From the NCBI GenBank assembly GCA_003970805.2, contig CP051152.1:2294001-2358000 (forward strand): DNA of 64,000 bases, read 5' to 3'. This document shows positions 16,541 to 26,322 of the stretch, one piece after another; the first letter of the stretch is position 1; the number at the start of each line of letters is the position of its first letter. The position numbers were made by a program, and so were the translations under genes. This stretch comes from Undibacterium piscinae (GTDB lineage: Bacteria; Pseudomonadota; Gammaproteobacteria; Burkholderiales; Burkholderiaceae_D). The notes beneath the pieces are model-generated. The model was not told where the DNA came from. It worked only from the letters and a program-made list of their open reading frames with translations, and did no database searches.

Positions 16541-19054
16541 TTATGTTCCATGCATGGACTCTAACGCGGCACCGTTGATGATATGCCAGTGTTCGGTTGC
16601 AGTATTAAGAAAACCACATTCGCTAAAAGCCTGCCTCATACTGCCATCGTCCACCATACGATCAAAAGCGGGAAAGATGTTTTGTACAATCAACAGTCCG
16701 ACCTTGCTACGGGCGGCCGCCAAATGACGCGAACCATTCAACACAATTCTGCAGTCGGGCACCGGTATCAAAATACAAGCTTCGAATTCTATGTTGCAAT
16801 CACTATTGGAGGGAAATGGTGCCAACAGGATATCAGCCTCATCACTGTTGACCATATAAACCATCTGACGCCAGGTTTTGACATCCACGCAATCACTCAC
16901 GCCAAGTCCGGCCAGGGTTTGCCAATCGGCACTCCAGTCACTATTCGATACCACCCTCAATGCACGAAAATCCGTGAGTGAAGCCATACCCAATGCCTTA
17001 TCATTGCTTGCCCTGGTATATGCGCCAACGATAAACTGCCCATCCTGCACGATGGGCCCAGAGATTTCAATTTCGCCCTTATAAGATTGCAGGTCAAGCA
17101 ACCATGAAGACGTCGCCAGAGCCGATATCTGGCCGGAACGTAAATGCTCAATCGCCAGCGCATAACTATCGATCGCGACCAGATCAATTTCAACATCAGG
17201 CATATGCCGGTGCATCTCGCGCATGAAAAGCGCCAGTTCGACCACATCGCGCCGGCTGAACGCCCCGCCAAAATAAGAAATATCCTGCACATCCCTACCA
17301 TCGAGAAAACGATTATAGTCGTCCACCACATCGGTCGGCACGCCTATCCTTGCGCATTCTGCGCTTGCGGTCGGTGCCAGCAGCGGCATTTCGATACGAA
17401 TCCTGGTGCCTTGCCCAAGGGTAGAACTGATCTCAATTTGTCCGCCAAACAATTGGGTAACGATGTTGTAAACCAGATGCATACCCAAGCCGCTCCCCCC
17501 CTTACCTAGCTTAGTGGTAAAAAACGGTTCGAATACACGCCGCAACACTTGGGCAGAAATACCTACCCCATTATCCGAAAAACTGATTTCCAGCCTATCA
17601 GCGCCTACCAATTTGGCCTGCAAACACATCTTGCCATGCTGCACCCCTTCAAATCCGTGCAACATGGCGTTATTCATAAAATTCATGATGATCTGGCTCA
17701 AGGGACCTGGATATGAATCCATCACCAGATCTGGCGGAACCTCAATCTCTAATTGATGCAAGGTTTTACGCAAGCGCGGTGCCATCGCCAATGCGGTTTC
17801 ATTCATCACATCGACCAATGAAAAAATACGACGCTGTCCGGAATGCTGGTCAGCTGCCAATTGTTTGAAACTGGCGATCAGGGCTGCAGCCCTGCTTAAG
17901 TTCTGGTTGAGAATATCGCTGCCTTGCATGACTTCGAGTAGAAAAGCATCCAGCGCCTTGCGGGTCAGACCTGTGTTCGCGAGATCGCGGAATTGCCGGG
18001 CAGAATCACCGAGTGCACTTCCGACTAGTACCGCATTACCTATAGGCGTATTCAATTCATGCGAGATGCCCGCCACCAAGGTTCCCAATGCGGCATTTTT
18101 TTCGCTCTGCACCAGTTCCTTACGTACTACATCCAGATTTTGCAGCGTCTCGATTAATCTCGAATTACTCGAAGACAATGCTCGGGTACGCTCTTCAACG
18201 CGACGCTCAAGCAACTCATTGGAATTATGTAAATCATATAAATGTCGGTCCGACTCGCTCAGCTTTTCACGAGAATTTTGCCACTCGCCGACAAGATAAA
18301 TAACAAGATAAGCGACCATACACACTAGCCAGACAAAAATAATACCGAGACGGAAGGTTGCCGAAGAAATCCATAAGCCGCGTAGCTCGGCTGACTCCAG
18401 TACGATCTCATGCCGGCCCGGTGCCGCATTGTCTGCGGTAGCGATTGCCAATGCCGTGACATGCTCAAGCTGCGGGCCTAACATCTCAATACTGGTGTGA
18501 TGCTCTTGCATCCACCAGGACGAGACCATGAATTGCGACAGTTTCAATTCAACCGGCATAGCATGGGCAGCAGGCTCAAAAACCACCTCGTGTGGTTTCA
18601 GGCTGGCACCGTTACCGGGCTTAGAATACGCAGGATCAAAATTACGCAGGAAAACCCGGACAAAATGACGGGGTTGCGAGCCTGTTTTTGTCTCGGACCC
18701 TGGCCCGGACACCGGCCCCGTGGCCCGTATCGACAAACTCAGGGTATCAAAACGACTCAGGTCTATGCCTTGATCATCTTTGGAAAAGCGTAAGTCAAGT
18801 TCACAAAACGGCCATTGATACGTTGGCGCGATATCACATTGCAAGCGCAAGCCTTCACCCTGTCGTAGCAATGCCGAAACGCTCTTACCCCCCTCAGACC
18901 TGTCATCGGCCGCTGCTGCCTCGCTGCCCTGCATGGTATCGAGTCGCAGCGTCCTGACCATCCAGTTGGCGTGCGCATAAAGCGCAAGCAAGGTCAACAA
19001 GACCAAGGCAAGTAACATTCGCTGAAAGGTTTTACCTGCCATATAAAGCGTCAA
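16541..19054 (-). CDS. Sensor histidine kinase with C-terminal binding-protein-like domain
   Basis: The 837-residue protein has TM1 (about 12-31), a periplasmic beta-sandwich region of about 190 residues resembling a carbohydrate-binding jelly roll, TM2 (about 232-252), a coiled coil, a HisKA-type helix with GISHELNTPIG (phospho-His about 335) and an ATPase domain (NNAMLHG, FSDNGVGIS, GKGGSGLGMHL). After residue about 575 comes some 260 residues reading like a periplasmic solute-binding fold (ISYFGGAFSRRDVVELALFM onward). No TM separates it from the kinase, so it should be cytoplasmic. No response regulator gene is adjacent. The ligand and partner are unknown. Confidence 0.85.
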   Translation of the reverse strand: MTLYMAGKTFQRMLLALVLLTLLALYAHANWMVRTLRLDTMQGSEAAAADDRSEGGKSVSALLRQGEGLRLQCDIAPTYQWPFCELDLRFSKDDQGIDLSRFDTLSLSIRATGPVSGPGSETKTGSQPRHFVRVFLRNFDPAYSKPGNGASLKPHEVVFEPAAHAMPVELKLSQFMVSSWWMQEHHTSIEMLGPQLEHVTALAIATADNAAPGRHEIVLESAELRGLWISSATFRLGIIFVWLVCMVAYLVIYLVGEWQNSREKLSESDRHLYDLHNSNELLERRVEERTRALSSSNSRLIETLQNLDVVRKELVQSEKNAALGTLVAGISHELNTPIGNAVLVGSALGDSARQFRDLANTGLTRKALDAFLLEVMQGSDILNQNLSRAAALIASFKQLAADQHSGQRRIFSLVDVMNETALAMAPRLRKTLHQLEIEVPPDLVMDSYPGPLSQIIMNFMNNAMLHGFEGVQHGKMCLQAKLVGADRLEISFSDNGVGISAQVLRRVFEPFFTTKLGKGGSGLGMHLVYNIVTQLFGGQIEISSTLGQGTRIRIEMPLLAPTASAECARIGVPTDVVDDYNRFLDGRDVQDISYFGGAFSRRDVVELALFMREMHRHMPDVEIDLVAIDSYALAIEHLRSGQISALATSSWLLDLQSYKGEIEISGPIVQDGQFIVGAYTRASNDKALGMASLTDFRALRVVSNSDWSADWQTLAGLGVSDCVDVKTWRQMVYMVNSDEADILLAPFPSNSDCNIEFEACILIPVPDCRIVLNGSRHLAAARSKVGLLIVQNIFPAFDRMVDDGSMRQAFSECGFLNTATEHWHIINGAALESMHGT

Positions 19055-19290
19055 ATCAGTTTAAAGAAAATCACGAAAATTCCGGGTGCTCGCCCTCAAT
19101 TTGCTTGTTATACAGTTGAATGCATAACACTTGCATGTAGCTAGCGCCGCTTAATTAGTCATTCAGTCTTCAGTCATTTCACCTGATTGCAAAGCCGCCT
19201 GTCGTACCGGATATCCATACGGGATTGGCAGTCTCACACTCCAAACAAATAGCCTGAAATTCAGATGGCAAGCATACTCGTTACGATCGG

Positions 19291-21063
19291 CTAATGTAAG
19301 GTATCAGTCTTACCGGCACTTGCCAACTGAGTCAGCGTGTCCTGGATCACGGCAGGATCATAGCAACGCAAAATCTTCTTGACCAAGGGTTGCAGGCTCT
19401 CGATACGGGTGTTGAGGATTTCCTGCTTGACTTCGGGCAGCAAGGCCGCGGGCATCGACAGTTCGCGAAATCCCATACCTATCAGCAGACGGGTCAGGCG
19501 TACGTCACCTGCCATGCCGCCGCAGATCGCGACCGGGATCGCGGCCTTCTCGGCGGCACTGACGGTCATGTGCAGTAGTTGCAGGATGGCCGGATGGGTA
19601 TCGCTATACAGATGGGCGACTTCGTGATCGGCACGGTCGATCGCCAGCGTGTACTGGATCAGATCGTTGGTGCCGATGGAAAGGAAGTCGAGTTTCTTGA
19701 CGAACATAGGCAAGCTGAGCGCCGCCGCCGGCACCTCTATCATGGCGCCGACCAAAATATTGGCATCAAACTTCTTGTCTTCCGCCGTCAACTCAGCCTT
19801 GGCCTGGGCGATCATCGCCAGCGACTGATCGATCTCGAACGCATGGGCGATCATGGGAATGAGGATATGCACGTGACCAAAAGCGGAAGCCCGCAAAATC
19901 GCCCTTAATTGCGTCAGGAAAATCTGCGGCTCTTTCAGGCAGTAGCGTATCGCGCGCAAACCCATGGCCGGATTGAGAATATTGTGTTCGCTGGCATCCA
20001 TAGGTTTGTCAGCGCCGACGTCCAGCGTACGGATCGTGACAGTCCGGCCTTTCATCGCCAGCACTGCCTCTTTATAGGCGGAAAATTGCTCATCTTCGGT
20101 AGGCAACTGTAACTCCTGACCGGTACGTCCCATGAACAGGAATTCCGAGCGAAACAGGCCGACGCCATTGGCACCGGCTTCCAGTGCGGCGACCGCATCT
20201 TGCGGTAACTCGATATTGGCCAGCAGGTTGATCTCTACCCCATCGAGCGTGACCGCCTGGGTCTTTTTCAGGCGGTTGAGCTTCTTGCGTGCCTTCAACA
20301 AGACCGCCTGACGGTCACGGTACTGGCTGATCACCAAGGCCGATGGCGCAACGATCACTACGCCGGCATCGCTATCGATAATCAACCAATCGTCCTGCAC
20401 GATCAGGCGCGAGGCATTTCCCATGCCGACCACCGCAGGGATGCCCAGGCTGCGCGAGACGATCGCCGTGTGTGAGTTTTGTCCACCTTCATCCGTGACA
20501 AAGCCGGTAAATGCGACGTTACGAAATTGCATCATGTCAGCCGGAGAAATATCTCTGGCCACCACGATCATATTGGCATTGCTTTCATCGATGCCAGTCG
20601 CGCGCGGCAGATCGTGAGCGCTACCGGTCAGCACTTTCAGGACACGCTCAGCGACTTGCTGGATATCGGCCTTGCGTTCACGCAGGTAGTCATCTTCGAT
20701 TTCATCAAACTGTGCCGACAGCGCATCAATCTGAGTGACCAGCGCCCATTCGGCGTTGTAATGACGGGTACGGATGATATCGAGCGGCGCTTCGGAAATC
20801 ATGGGGTCGGACAAGATCAGTGCATGCACATCAAGGAAAGCGCCTAATTCTGTCGGCGCATCCGGCGGCAAATCGGCCCAGATGGCCTGCAATTCTTTAT
20901 GTACCTTGGCAATCGCGTCCTGCAGTCGCCGCACTTCGGCTTCGACTTGCTCTTGCGCAATCAGGTAATGCTGTACATCTAAAGCCGCGGGTCGCAGCAA
21001 ATGGGCGCGACCTATGGTGATGCCACGGGAAATGGGGATACCTTGCAGTGTGAATGAGGCCAT
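19291..21063 (-). CDS. ptsI: PTS enzyme I
   Basis: The 590-residue phosphoenolpyruvate-protein phosphotransferase has the HPr-binding N-domain, the active-site His in GGQNSHTAIVSRSLGIPA (about residue 200) and the PEP-binding TIM barrel with RSEFLFMGR and the catalytic Cys in AICGGMAGD. It moves phosphate from PEP to HPr. It is the last gene of the run gshA-gshB-EIIA-HPr-EI. No sugar-specific IIB or IIC gene is present, so the chain probably has a regulatory role, as reported for PTS(Ntr)-like or incomplete PTS in betaproteobacteria such as Ralstonia. Confidence 0.95.
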   Translation of the reverse strand: MASFTLQGIPISRGITIGRAHLLRPAALDVQHYLIAQEQVEAEVRRLQDAIAKVHKELQAIWADLPPDAPTELGAFLDVHALILSDPMISEAPLDIIRTRHYNAEWALVTQIDALSAQFDEIEDDYLRERKADIQQVAERVLKVLTGSAHDLPRATGIDESNANMIVVARDISPADMMQFRNVAFTGFVTDEGGQNSHTAIVSRSLGIPAVVGMGNASRLIVQDDWLIIDSDAGVVIVAPSALVISQYRDRQAVLLKARKKLNRLKKTQAVTLDGVEINLLANIELPQDAVAALEAGANGVGLFRSEFLFMGRTGQELQLPTEDEQFSAYKEAVLAMKGRTVTIRTLDVGADKPMDASEHNILNPAMGLRAIRYCLKEPQIFLTQLRAILRASAFGHVHILIPMIAHAFEIDQSLAMIAQAKAELTAEDKKFDANILVGAMIEVPAAALSLPMFVKKLDFLSIGTNDLIQYTLAIDRADHEVAHLYSDTHPAILQLLHMTVSAAEKAAIPVAICGGMAGDVRLTRLLIGMGFRELSMPAALLPEVKQEILNTRIESLQPLVKKILRCYDPAVIQDTLTQLASAGKTDTLH

Positions 21064-21283
21064 GCTGTGTCCCTATTGATGTTCTTGACTCATGCAAACA
21101 GCGCCCGGGCACGACAGCTGCGTGCGTTGTGCGTGCGATATGCGAGCTGCGAGCTGCATTGCAAAAGTCATATTATTATATTTTTGCTACTTTCTGTAAA
21201 TCATTAAATGGCATATTCTTGCGCAGCGACAACATAGCGACGCCGTCCCTAAAGCCAACTTTGACCAGGGCCGTTACGACCTA

Positions 21284-21553
21284 TCACTCGCCTTCGCCAA
21301 ACCTGTCGTTGATCAGGGCGACGATCGCATCGAAGCATTCCTGCTCCTCTGGACCATTAGTCTCAAGCAAGACCTTACTGCCCTTGCCGGCCGCCAGCAT
21401 CATCACGCCCATAATGGATTTACCATTGACGCGGCGGCTATTCCGGGTCAGCCAGACTTCACATTTAAACTTGCCGCCCAATTGGGTTAACTTGGCGGAA
21501 GCGCGGGCATGCAAGCCTAGCTTGTTGATGATTTCTATTTCTTGCTGGATCAT
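21284..21553 (-). CDS. ptsH: PTS phosphocarrier protein HPr
   Basis: The 89-residue protein has the phosphorylation site His15 in NKLGLHARAS and a Ser46 region VNGKSIMGVMML that HPr kinase can modify. It takes phosphate from enzyme I and passes it to EIIA. The ATG at 21551-21553 gives a normal HPr length; a TTG six codons upstream would also keep the frame. It lies 220 bp upstream of ptsI and 38 bp downstream of the EIIA gene. Confidence 0.95.
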   Translation of the reverse strand: MIQQEIEIINKLGLHARASAKLTQLGGKFKCEVWLTRNSRRVNGKSIMGVMMLAAGKGSKVLLETNGPEEQECFDAIVALINDRFGEGE

Positions 21554-21591
21554 TCTTGGTTCACTTTTCAATTAAATAAAGGGAAGGGGCT

Positions 21592-21996
21592 TCAGGATGC
21601 CACGCGAACACGATTATCGACACGCACGGCACCACTCTGGGCTCCGGCCAGCGCCATTTCGACCACCACGTCCAGCGTATCCTGCCGGTAAGTGATTGCC
21701 CTGAGTAACATCGGCAAACTAATCCCGGCGATCACCGCCACTTCGTGCGGCTCACCAAGCTGACGACAGCAATTAGACGGCGTGCCGCCCATCACATCGG
21801 TAATCACCAGCACACCAGCGCCATCGTTAAGACGCCGGACTGCAGCGCGCGCCAACGCATGGACTTCATCAATGTTTTGATCGGCGATCACATCAATCGC
21901 TTCGACCCGCTCCGGCATAGCGCGAAACACATGCGCGGCGGCCTGTAGAAAAGCTGCGCCCAGCGGTGCATGGGTCAACAAAAGTATCCCTACCAT
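21592..21996 (-). CDS. PTS mannose-family EIIA protein
   Basis: The 134-residue protein is a single EIIA(Man)-type domain. The phospho-accepting His is in LLLTHAPLGAAFL near residue 9, and the VITDVMGGTPSN loop is conserved. In full mannose systems this domain is fused or linked to IIB and membrane IIC/IID, none of which occurs here. Stand-alone copies next to HPr and EI in betaproteobacteria are linked to carbon-storage regulation. The gene sits between gshB and ptsH in one transcriptional direction. Confidence 0.92.
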   Translation of the reverse strand: MVGILLLTHAPLGAAFLQAAAHVFRAMPERVEAIDVIADQNIDEVHALARAAVRRLNDGAGVLVITDVMGGTPSNCCRQLGEPHEVAVIAGISLPMLLRAITYRQDTLDVVVEMALAGAQSGAVRVDNRVRVAS

Positions 21997-22094
21997 ATCT
22001 TCAACTCCTGGGGAGTATAGGGAAAAACACTAGCTTTCCCACATCATCCACGTACGCAAAATAAAATACCCTACCTCAGTATCTTGACCGTAGC

Positions 22095-23033
22095 TTAGAT
22101 TGCCGCTTCCACGGCATCGATAAACATTGCCGCGACATTAAAACCTTTTTGCTGCGTGATTTCCTGAAAACAGGTAGGACTGGTGACATTGACTTCAGTG
22201 AGGCAATTGCCAATCACGTCTAATCCTACCAGCAACAGGCCACGCTGGTACAGTATTGGCGCCAAAGTCTGTGCAATCTCAAGATCCCGCGCCGACAATT
22301 GCTGCGCCACGCCAACACCACCGGCGGCCAGATTGCCGCGCACTTCACCATTTTGCGGAATGCGCGCCAGGGCGAAAGGCACCACCTTGCCGCCTATCAG
22401 CAAGATACGTTTATCGCCGTGTACGATCTCAGGAATATAACGCTGCACCATGATGGTACGCGTGCCGTTCAGTGTCAGCGTCTCGATCACGGAACCGAGG
22501 TTCATGCCATCTTCGCGAATGCGGAAAATCCCCGCACCGCCCATGCCGTCAAGCGGCTTGAGGATGATGTCCTGATGCTGGCCATGGAAAGCGCGGATAC
22601 GTTGCTCGTCGCGCGTCACCAGCGTCGGCGTGGTGAACTGGCTAAATTGCGCAATGCTGAGCTTTTCGTTGTGATTGCGTATCGCGGCAGGCTTATTGAA
22701 GACGCGCGCGCCCTGCTGCTCGGCCAATTCCAGCAGATAGGTCGCGTAGATGTATTCCATATCAAACGGCGGGTCCTTGCGCTGCAATACCGCATCGAAC
22801 TCACTCAGACGCACCGAACTGGCCGCTTCCAGGCGATACCAGTCCTGGCTGTCGCCGGTCAGGATGACCTGGCTGATCTGCGCCACCACGGTACCGCACT
22901 CCAGCGCCATGTGTTCCGGGCCAAACGCATAAATGCTATGGCCGCGGCTGACCGCTTCCACCATCATGGCGTAAGTGGAATCCTTGTAGGTCTTAAACTG
23001 CGACAGCGGGTCAGTCAGAAAGGCGATTTTCAT
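22095..23033 (-). CDS. gshB: Glutathione synthetase
   Basis: The 312-residue ATP-grasp enzyme joins glycine to gamma-glutamylcysteine. It starts MKIAFLTDPLSQF, the usual GshB N-terminus. ATP-grasp motifs include ILKPLDGMGGAGIFRI and VQRYIPEIVHGDKRI, and the Mg-binding end has DVIGNCLTEVNVTSPTCFQE. An in-frame TTG eleven codons upstream is less likely as the start. It follows gshA by 65 bp and precedes the EIIA gene by 98 bp, so glutathione synthesis and the PTS genes may share a transcript. Confidence 0.95.
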   Translation of the reverse strand: MKIAFLTDPLSQFKTYKDSTYAMMVEAVSRGHSIYAFGPEHMALECGTVVAQISQVILTGDSQDWYRLEAASSVRLSEFDAVLQRKDPPFDMEYIYATYLLELAEQQGARVFNKPAAIRNHNEKLSIAQFSQFTTPTLVTRDEQRIRAFHGQHQDIILKPLDGMGGAGIFRIREDGMNLGSVIETLTLNGTRTIMVQRYIPEIVHGDKRILLIGGKVVPFALARIPQNGEVRGNLAAGGVGVAQQLSARDLEIAQTLAPILYQRGLLLVGLDVIGNCLTEVNVTSPTCFQEITQQKGFNVAAMFIDAVEAAI

Positions 23034-23098
23034 GATGGTCAGTGGTGATGGTTTGGGGTCAGGCAAGACGGATGCAGTGTTAATGCATCCGTCTTCGC

Positions 23099-24397
23099 TT
23101 AATAAATTTCCGGATTCGGATCGGTTTTTTCCAGCTCCAGCGAAGCGGCCAGCAAGGCCAGTCGCGCTACCACGCCGTACAAATAGAAACGATTCGGTGC
23201 CGCCGTACCCGGCTTGGCGCGCATATCCGGCACCGCATGCTGATGGGCGAATGCCAGCGGGACAAAATGCATGCCCGGCGCATTGAGGTTCTCGTCGACG
23301 CTACGGTCTTCATGGACACGGTAAAAGCCGCCGACCACATAACGATCTATCATATAAACCACAGGTTCGGCCACCGCATCATTGATCTGCTCGAACGTAT
23401 ACACGCCTTCCTGCACGATCACATCACGGATTTCCATGCCATCTTTCGTCACCGCCATCTTGTCGCGCTGCGACTCGGTCAGGTTACGCACTTCTTTCGA
23501 ATCGCGCACGGTCAGAATACCCATGCCATAGGTACCGGCATCGGCCTTGACGATCACAAAAGGCTTATCCTTGATGCCGTACTCTTTATATTTTTTGCGT
23601 ATCTTGGCCAGCAAGGTATCGATAGTCGCCACCAGTGCGTCTTCACCGGTACGTTCATGAAAATTGACACCGCTGCATTTGGCGAAAAACGGGTTCAGTA
23701 ACCAAGGGTCGATATCCACCATCTTGGAAAATTTCTTGACCACTTCATCATAGGAAGAAAAATGATTGCTCTTTCGACGCAAAGCCCAACCCGCATGCAA
23801 CGGCGGCAGCAAGGTTTGCTCGTTGATATCTTCGAGAATCGCCGGGATTCCGGCCGACAGATCATTGTTGAGCACGATCGTGCACGGGTCAAAATTCTTC
23901 AGCCCCAGGCGACGCCCGTTGGCCGAGCGCACCAGAGGCTCAAGCGTCAGTTGCGTGCCATCGGGCAAATTAATCGCAGTTGGCTCGGTAATGCGGGCAT
24001 CGAGGCTACCCAGACGGACATTGAGTCCGGTCTGGCGGAAAATCTGCATTTGCCTTGCGATGTTTTCCAGATACGAAGGGTTGCGGATTTGTACCTCAGG
24101 TATCAGCAAGAGGTTTTTAGCGTCAGGACAATATTTTTCTATCGCGGCCATCGCCGCCTGTACCGCCAGCGGCAGCATTTCCACTGCCAGATTATTGAAG
24201 CCGCCAGGGAACAGATTCGTGTCGACCGGTGCCAGCTTGAAACCGGCGTTGCGTAAATCGACCGAGCAATAAAATGGAGGAGTGTGTTCTTGCCATTCCA
24301 GCCTGAACCAGCGTTCTATCGCCGGCGTTGCTTCCAGTATCTTTTTTTCAAGATCAAGCAGCGGCCCGTTGAGGGCGGTAACCAGATGCGGAACCAT
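23099..24397 (-). CDS. gshA: Glutamate-cysteine ligase (proteobacterial type)
   Basis: The 432-residue protein matches the betaproteobacterial GshA family, distinct in sequence from E. coli GshA. It makes gamma-glutamylcysteine. Recognisable parts are the N-terminus MVPHLVTALNGPLLDLEKK, NLFPGGFNNL, and the C-terminal stretches VIVKADAGTYGMGI and YGVVARLALLAASLELEK. The start is taken at ATG 24395-24397, which has an AAAGG site six bases upstream; an ORF extension of 16 codons lacks one. It is the first gene of the glutathione/PTS run. Confidence 0.93.
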   Translation of the reverse strand: MVPHLVTALNGPLLDLEKKILEATPAIERWFRLEWQEHTPPFYCSVDLRNAGFKLAPVDTNLFPGGFNNLAVEMLPLAVQAAMAAIEKYCPDAKNLLLIPEVQIRNPSYLENIARQMQIFRQTGLNVRLGSLDARITEPTAINLPDGTQLTLEPLVRSANGRRLGLKNFDPCTIVLNNDLSAGIPAILEDINEQTLLPPLHAGWALRRKSNHFSSYDEVVKKFSKMVDIDPWLLNPFFAKCSGVNFHERTGEDALVATIDTLLAKIRKKYKEYGIKDKPFVIVKADAGTYGMGILTVRDSKEVRNLTESQRDKMAVTKDGMEIRDVIVQEGVYTFEQINDAVAEPVVYMIDRYVVGGFYRVHEDRSVDENLNAPGMHFVPLAFAHQHAVPDMRAKPGTAAPNRFYLYGVVARLALLAASLELEKTDPNPEIY

Positions 24398-24552
24398 AAT
24401 AACCTTTGTTTTTGTGCGTACAGCCAGCGCCAGCAGGCGAATCAATTTCGCATACTGCGCCAGCGAAGTTTAAGCACTCTTAGCTTGGGACGAAATGCCG
24501 GAAAACAAGCCATTCAGTCGGGATGCTAATCCGCCGTTCTGTCCTGCAAAAT

Positions 24553-24855
24553 TTACAGTGACTTGCCAAGCAGGCTGAAATGCTCGACTACTGGTGGTGA
24601 CGCAAAGAAAGGGCCGACGATCGCACGCCATTGCAAAAAGGCCGGTGATTCACGAAAATCGATAGTGTGATTTTCCAGGGTTTCCCAAAAAATCATCAGC
24701 ACATAACGCTCCGGAGACTCAATACCCTTATTCACTTTATAACCGCAAAAACCGGTCGCCTTAGAGATCACTTCATCAAGTCCACGTTGTATGGCGATAT
24801 CAAATTCAGCCTGCTGGCCAGCTTGAATACGGATGTCTGCGAGTTCGAGTATCAT
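24553..24855 (-). CDS. Antibiotic biosynthesis monooxygenase (ABM) family protein
   Basis: The 100-residue protein is a single ferredoxin-like ABM domain: an initial strand ILELADIRI, a central GFCGYKVNKGIE, RYVLMIFWETLENH and a C-terminal PVVEHFSLLG. Members are small dimeric enzymes, some being quinone or haem-degrading monooxygenases and others of unknown activity. Nothing in the sequence fixes a substrate. It lies between gshA and an AI-2E-family transporter gene, all on the minus strand. Confidence 0.85.
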   Translation of the reverse strand: MILELADIRIQAGQQAEFDIAIQRGLDEVISKATGFCGYKVNKGIESPERYVLMIFWETLENHTIDFRESPAFLQWRAIVGPFFASPPVVEHFSLLGKSL

Positions 24856-24909
24856 GCTTTTCCTAAAATAAGAGTGTGAATATTGGGGGATAGGAGATTA
24901 TGCCATCTT

Positions 24910-25929
24910 TTAGACCAAAGCCTGATCACATAGCTCTTTCTTGATGTAGGCATAAAACACCGGGGCGGCAGCCACTCCCGGCAAGCCAAACAAGGCTTCC
25001 ATGACAAGTATCGCAGTCAGCAATTCCCAGGACTTGGCATTGATCTGGGAACCGATAATGCGTGCATTGAGGAAATATTCGAGTTTATGGATCACCACCA
25101 TGAACAGCAGCGAGATCGCGGCTATCTGTGGCGAATGCGACAAACTGACAACCACAATCACGGTATTGGAGATGATATTGCCGACTACCGGGATTAATCC
25201 GGCCAAAAAGGTAATCGCGATCATGCTCTTAATCAACGGCAAATGCACGCCCGCCACCGGCAACACCACAGCCAGAAAAATACCGGTAAACAAAGTGTTG
25301 ATCAGCGAAATGCGCACTTGGGCAAACACCACCCGCTTAAACATACCAGCGAGATTGGCAACCCTTTGATGCAAGGCAGCAGAAAAAGCGCGGTAATGCT
25401 TTTGATTGGCGACATCCTGCAAGGCCACCATACTGCCGATAATCATGCCGAGTACCAAATGCACGATCAGATGGCCGGCCTCCTGACTCAAGAGCTTGGC
25501 TTCGCCGGCATGCTCACGCAGCCAGTTAGACAGCAAACCCTTGAGTGGATCTACGCCTTCCGGTAAGTTGGCGCTCACAAATGCCGGCAATTGACTACGT
25601 GAAGCCTCGATGATATCGGCCATTCTCTGCAACAGACTCTGCATACTGCCGGCATCGCTGCGAAAGAACACCAGCATGCCCCAAATTCCTATGCTGATAC
25701 TACTCACAATCAAGCTAGACAAAAGAATCACGGCAATCATGCGCGCTTGCTTGTTATTGAATTTTTTCTCTATGGTCGGTGTCAATAGATGCACCAGCGA
25801 GTACACCAGCAAGCCTGAATATAAGGCCACCAGTAAGCCTGCCTTGAGCACTAACCACAAAGCCAGCGCCGCCAGCAGATACGAGGCGATTACCGGTGCG
25901 GTCATTTTGTTTGGTGAATTCATTCGCAT
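24910..25929 (-). CDS. AI-2E transporter family (PerM/YhhT-like) permease
   Basis: The 339-residue protein has about eight TM helices in the arrangement of the AI-2E transporter (TqsA/PerM) family: two or three N-terminal helices, a soluble stretch of about 80 residues with FVSANLPEGVDP, and a C-terminal block including ITFLAGLIPVVGNIISNTVIV. Members export autoinducer-2 or act as ion antiporters; the ligand here is unknown. The start could be M1 or M3, since both have an AGGA site within reach. It lies 12 bp downstream of the MAPEG gene. Confidence 0.88.
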   Translation of the reverse strand: MRMNSPNKMTAPVIASYLLAALALWLVLKAGLLVALYSGLLVYSLVHLLTPTIEKKFNNKQARMIAVILLSSLIVSSISIGIWGMLVFFRSDAGSMQSLLQRMADIIEASRSQLPAFVSANLPEGVDPLKGLLSNWLREHAGEAKLLSQEAGHLIVHLVLGMIIGSMVALQDVANQKHYRAFSAALHQRVANLAGMFKRVVFAQVRISLINTLFTGIFLAVVLPVAGVHLPLIKSMIAITFLAGLIPVVGNIISNTVIVVVSLSHSPQIAAISLLFMVVIHKLEYFLNARIIGSQINAKSWELLTAILVMEALFGLPGVAAAPVFYAYIKKELCDQALV

Positions 25930-25941
25930 TGATCCTGTGAT

Positions 25942-26322
25942 TTAGCGTATCAGGCCATAAACGGCACCGAGCAACAAGCCGATCGATGCCAGGGTGGCAA
26001 TACCAAAACCAGCCGAACGTTTTGCCGCATCACGATAATAAGCCAGCGCATAGACTACTCGCCCGACTATCCACAAGGCGCCACCCAGCGCCGCGACCTG
26101 ATCACTCCACCAATAGGCGCACAGCCATAAAGCCGGCAGGAAGAAAATAAGTTGCTCCGAGGTATTGATTTGCACCCGCAGACTGCGCAAAAATTCCGGC
26201 GGACCATCTACCGAAGGTGCCTTTACCTGATATTTGCCGCGTGCCCTGCCGACATTGGCGATTACCCAGAAATACATCAGCAATGTGACGATTGTGATCC
26301 AAGATGCCCATGGTAATTGCAT
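25942..26322 (-). CDS. MAPEG family membrane protein
   Basis: The 126-residue protein has four predicted TM helices and the MAPEG features RGKYQVKAP and RSLRVQINTSEQLIFFLPALW followed by GRVVYALAYYRDAAKRSAGF. The eukaryotic relatives are membrane glutathione transferases and eicosanoid enzymes; bacterial members may conjugate glutathione. The start at ATG 26320-26322 has a GGGACG site; the longer ORF upstream shows no family similarity. It is probably co-transcribed with the AI-2E family gene. Confidence 0.9.
   Translation of the reverse strand: MQLPWASWITIVTLLMYFWVIANVGRARGKYQVKAPSVDGPPEFLRSLRVQINTSEQLIFFLPALWLCAYWWSDQVAALGGALWIVGRVVYALAYYRDAAKRSAGFGIATLASIGLLLGAVYGLIR

Noticed and set aside
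19055..19290. Small RNA or gene between ptsI and the kinase gene
   Set aside because: No ORF with a ribosome site and no stable hairpin with a T tract was visible.
22299..23048. 249-residue ORF opposite gshB
   Set aside because: It mirrors the ATP-grasp gene and has no independent support.
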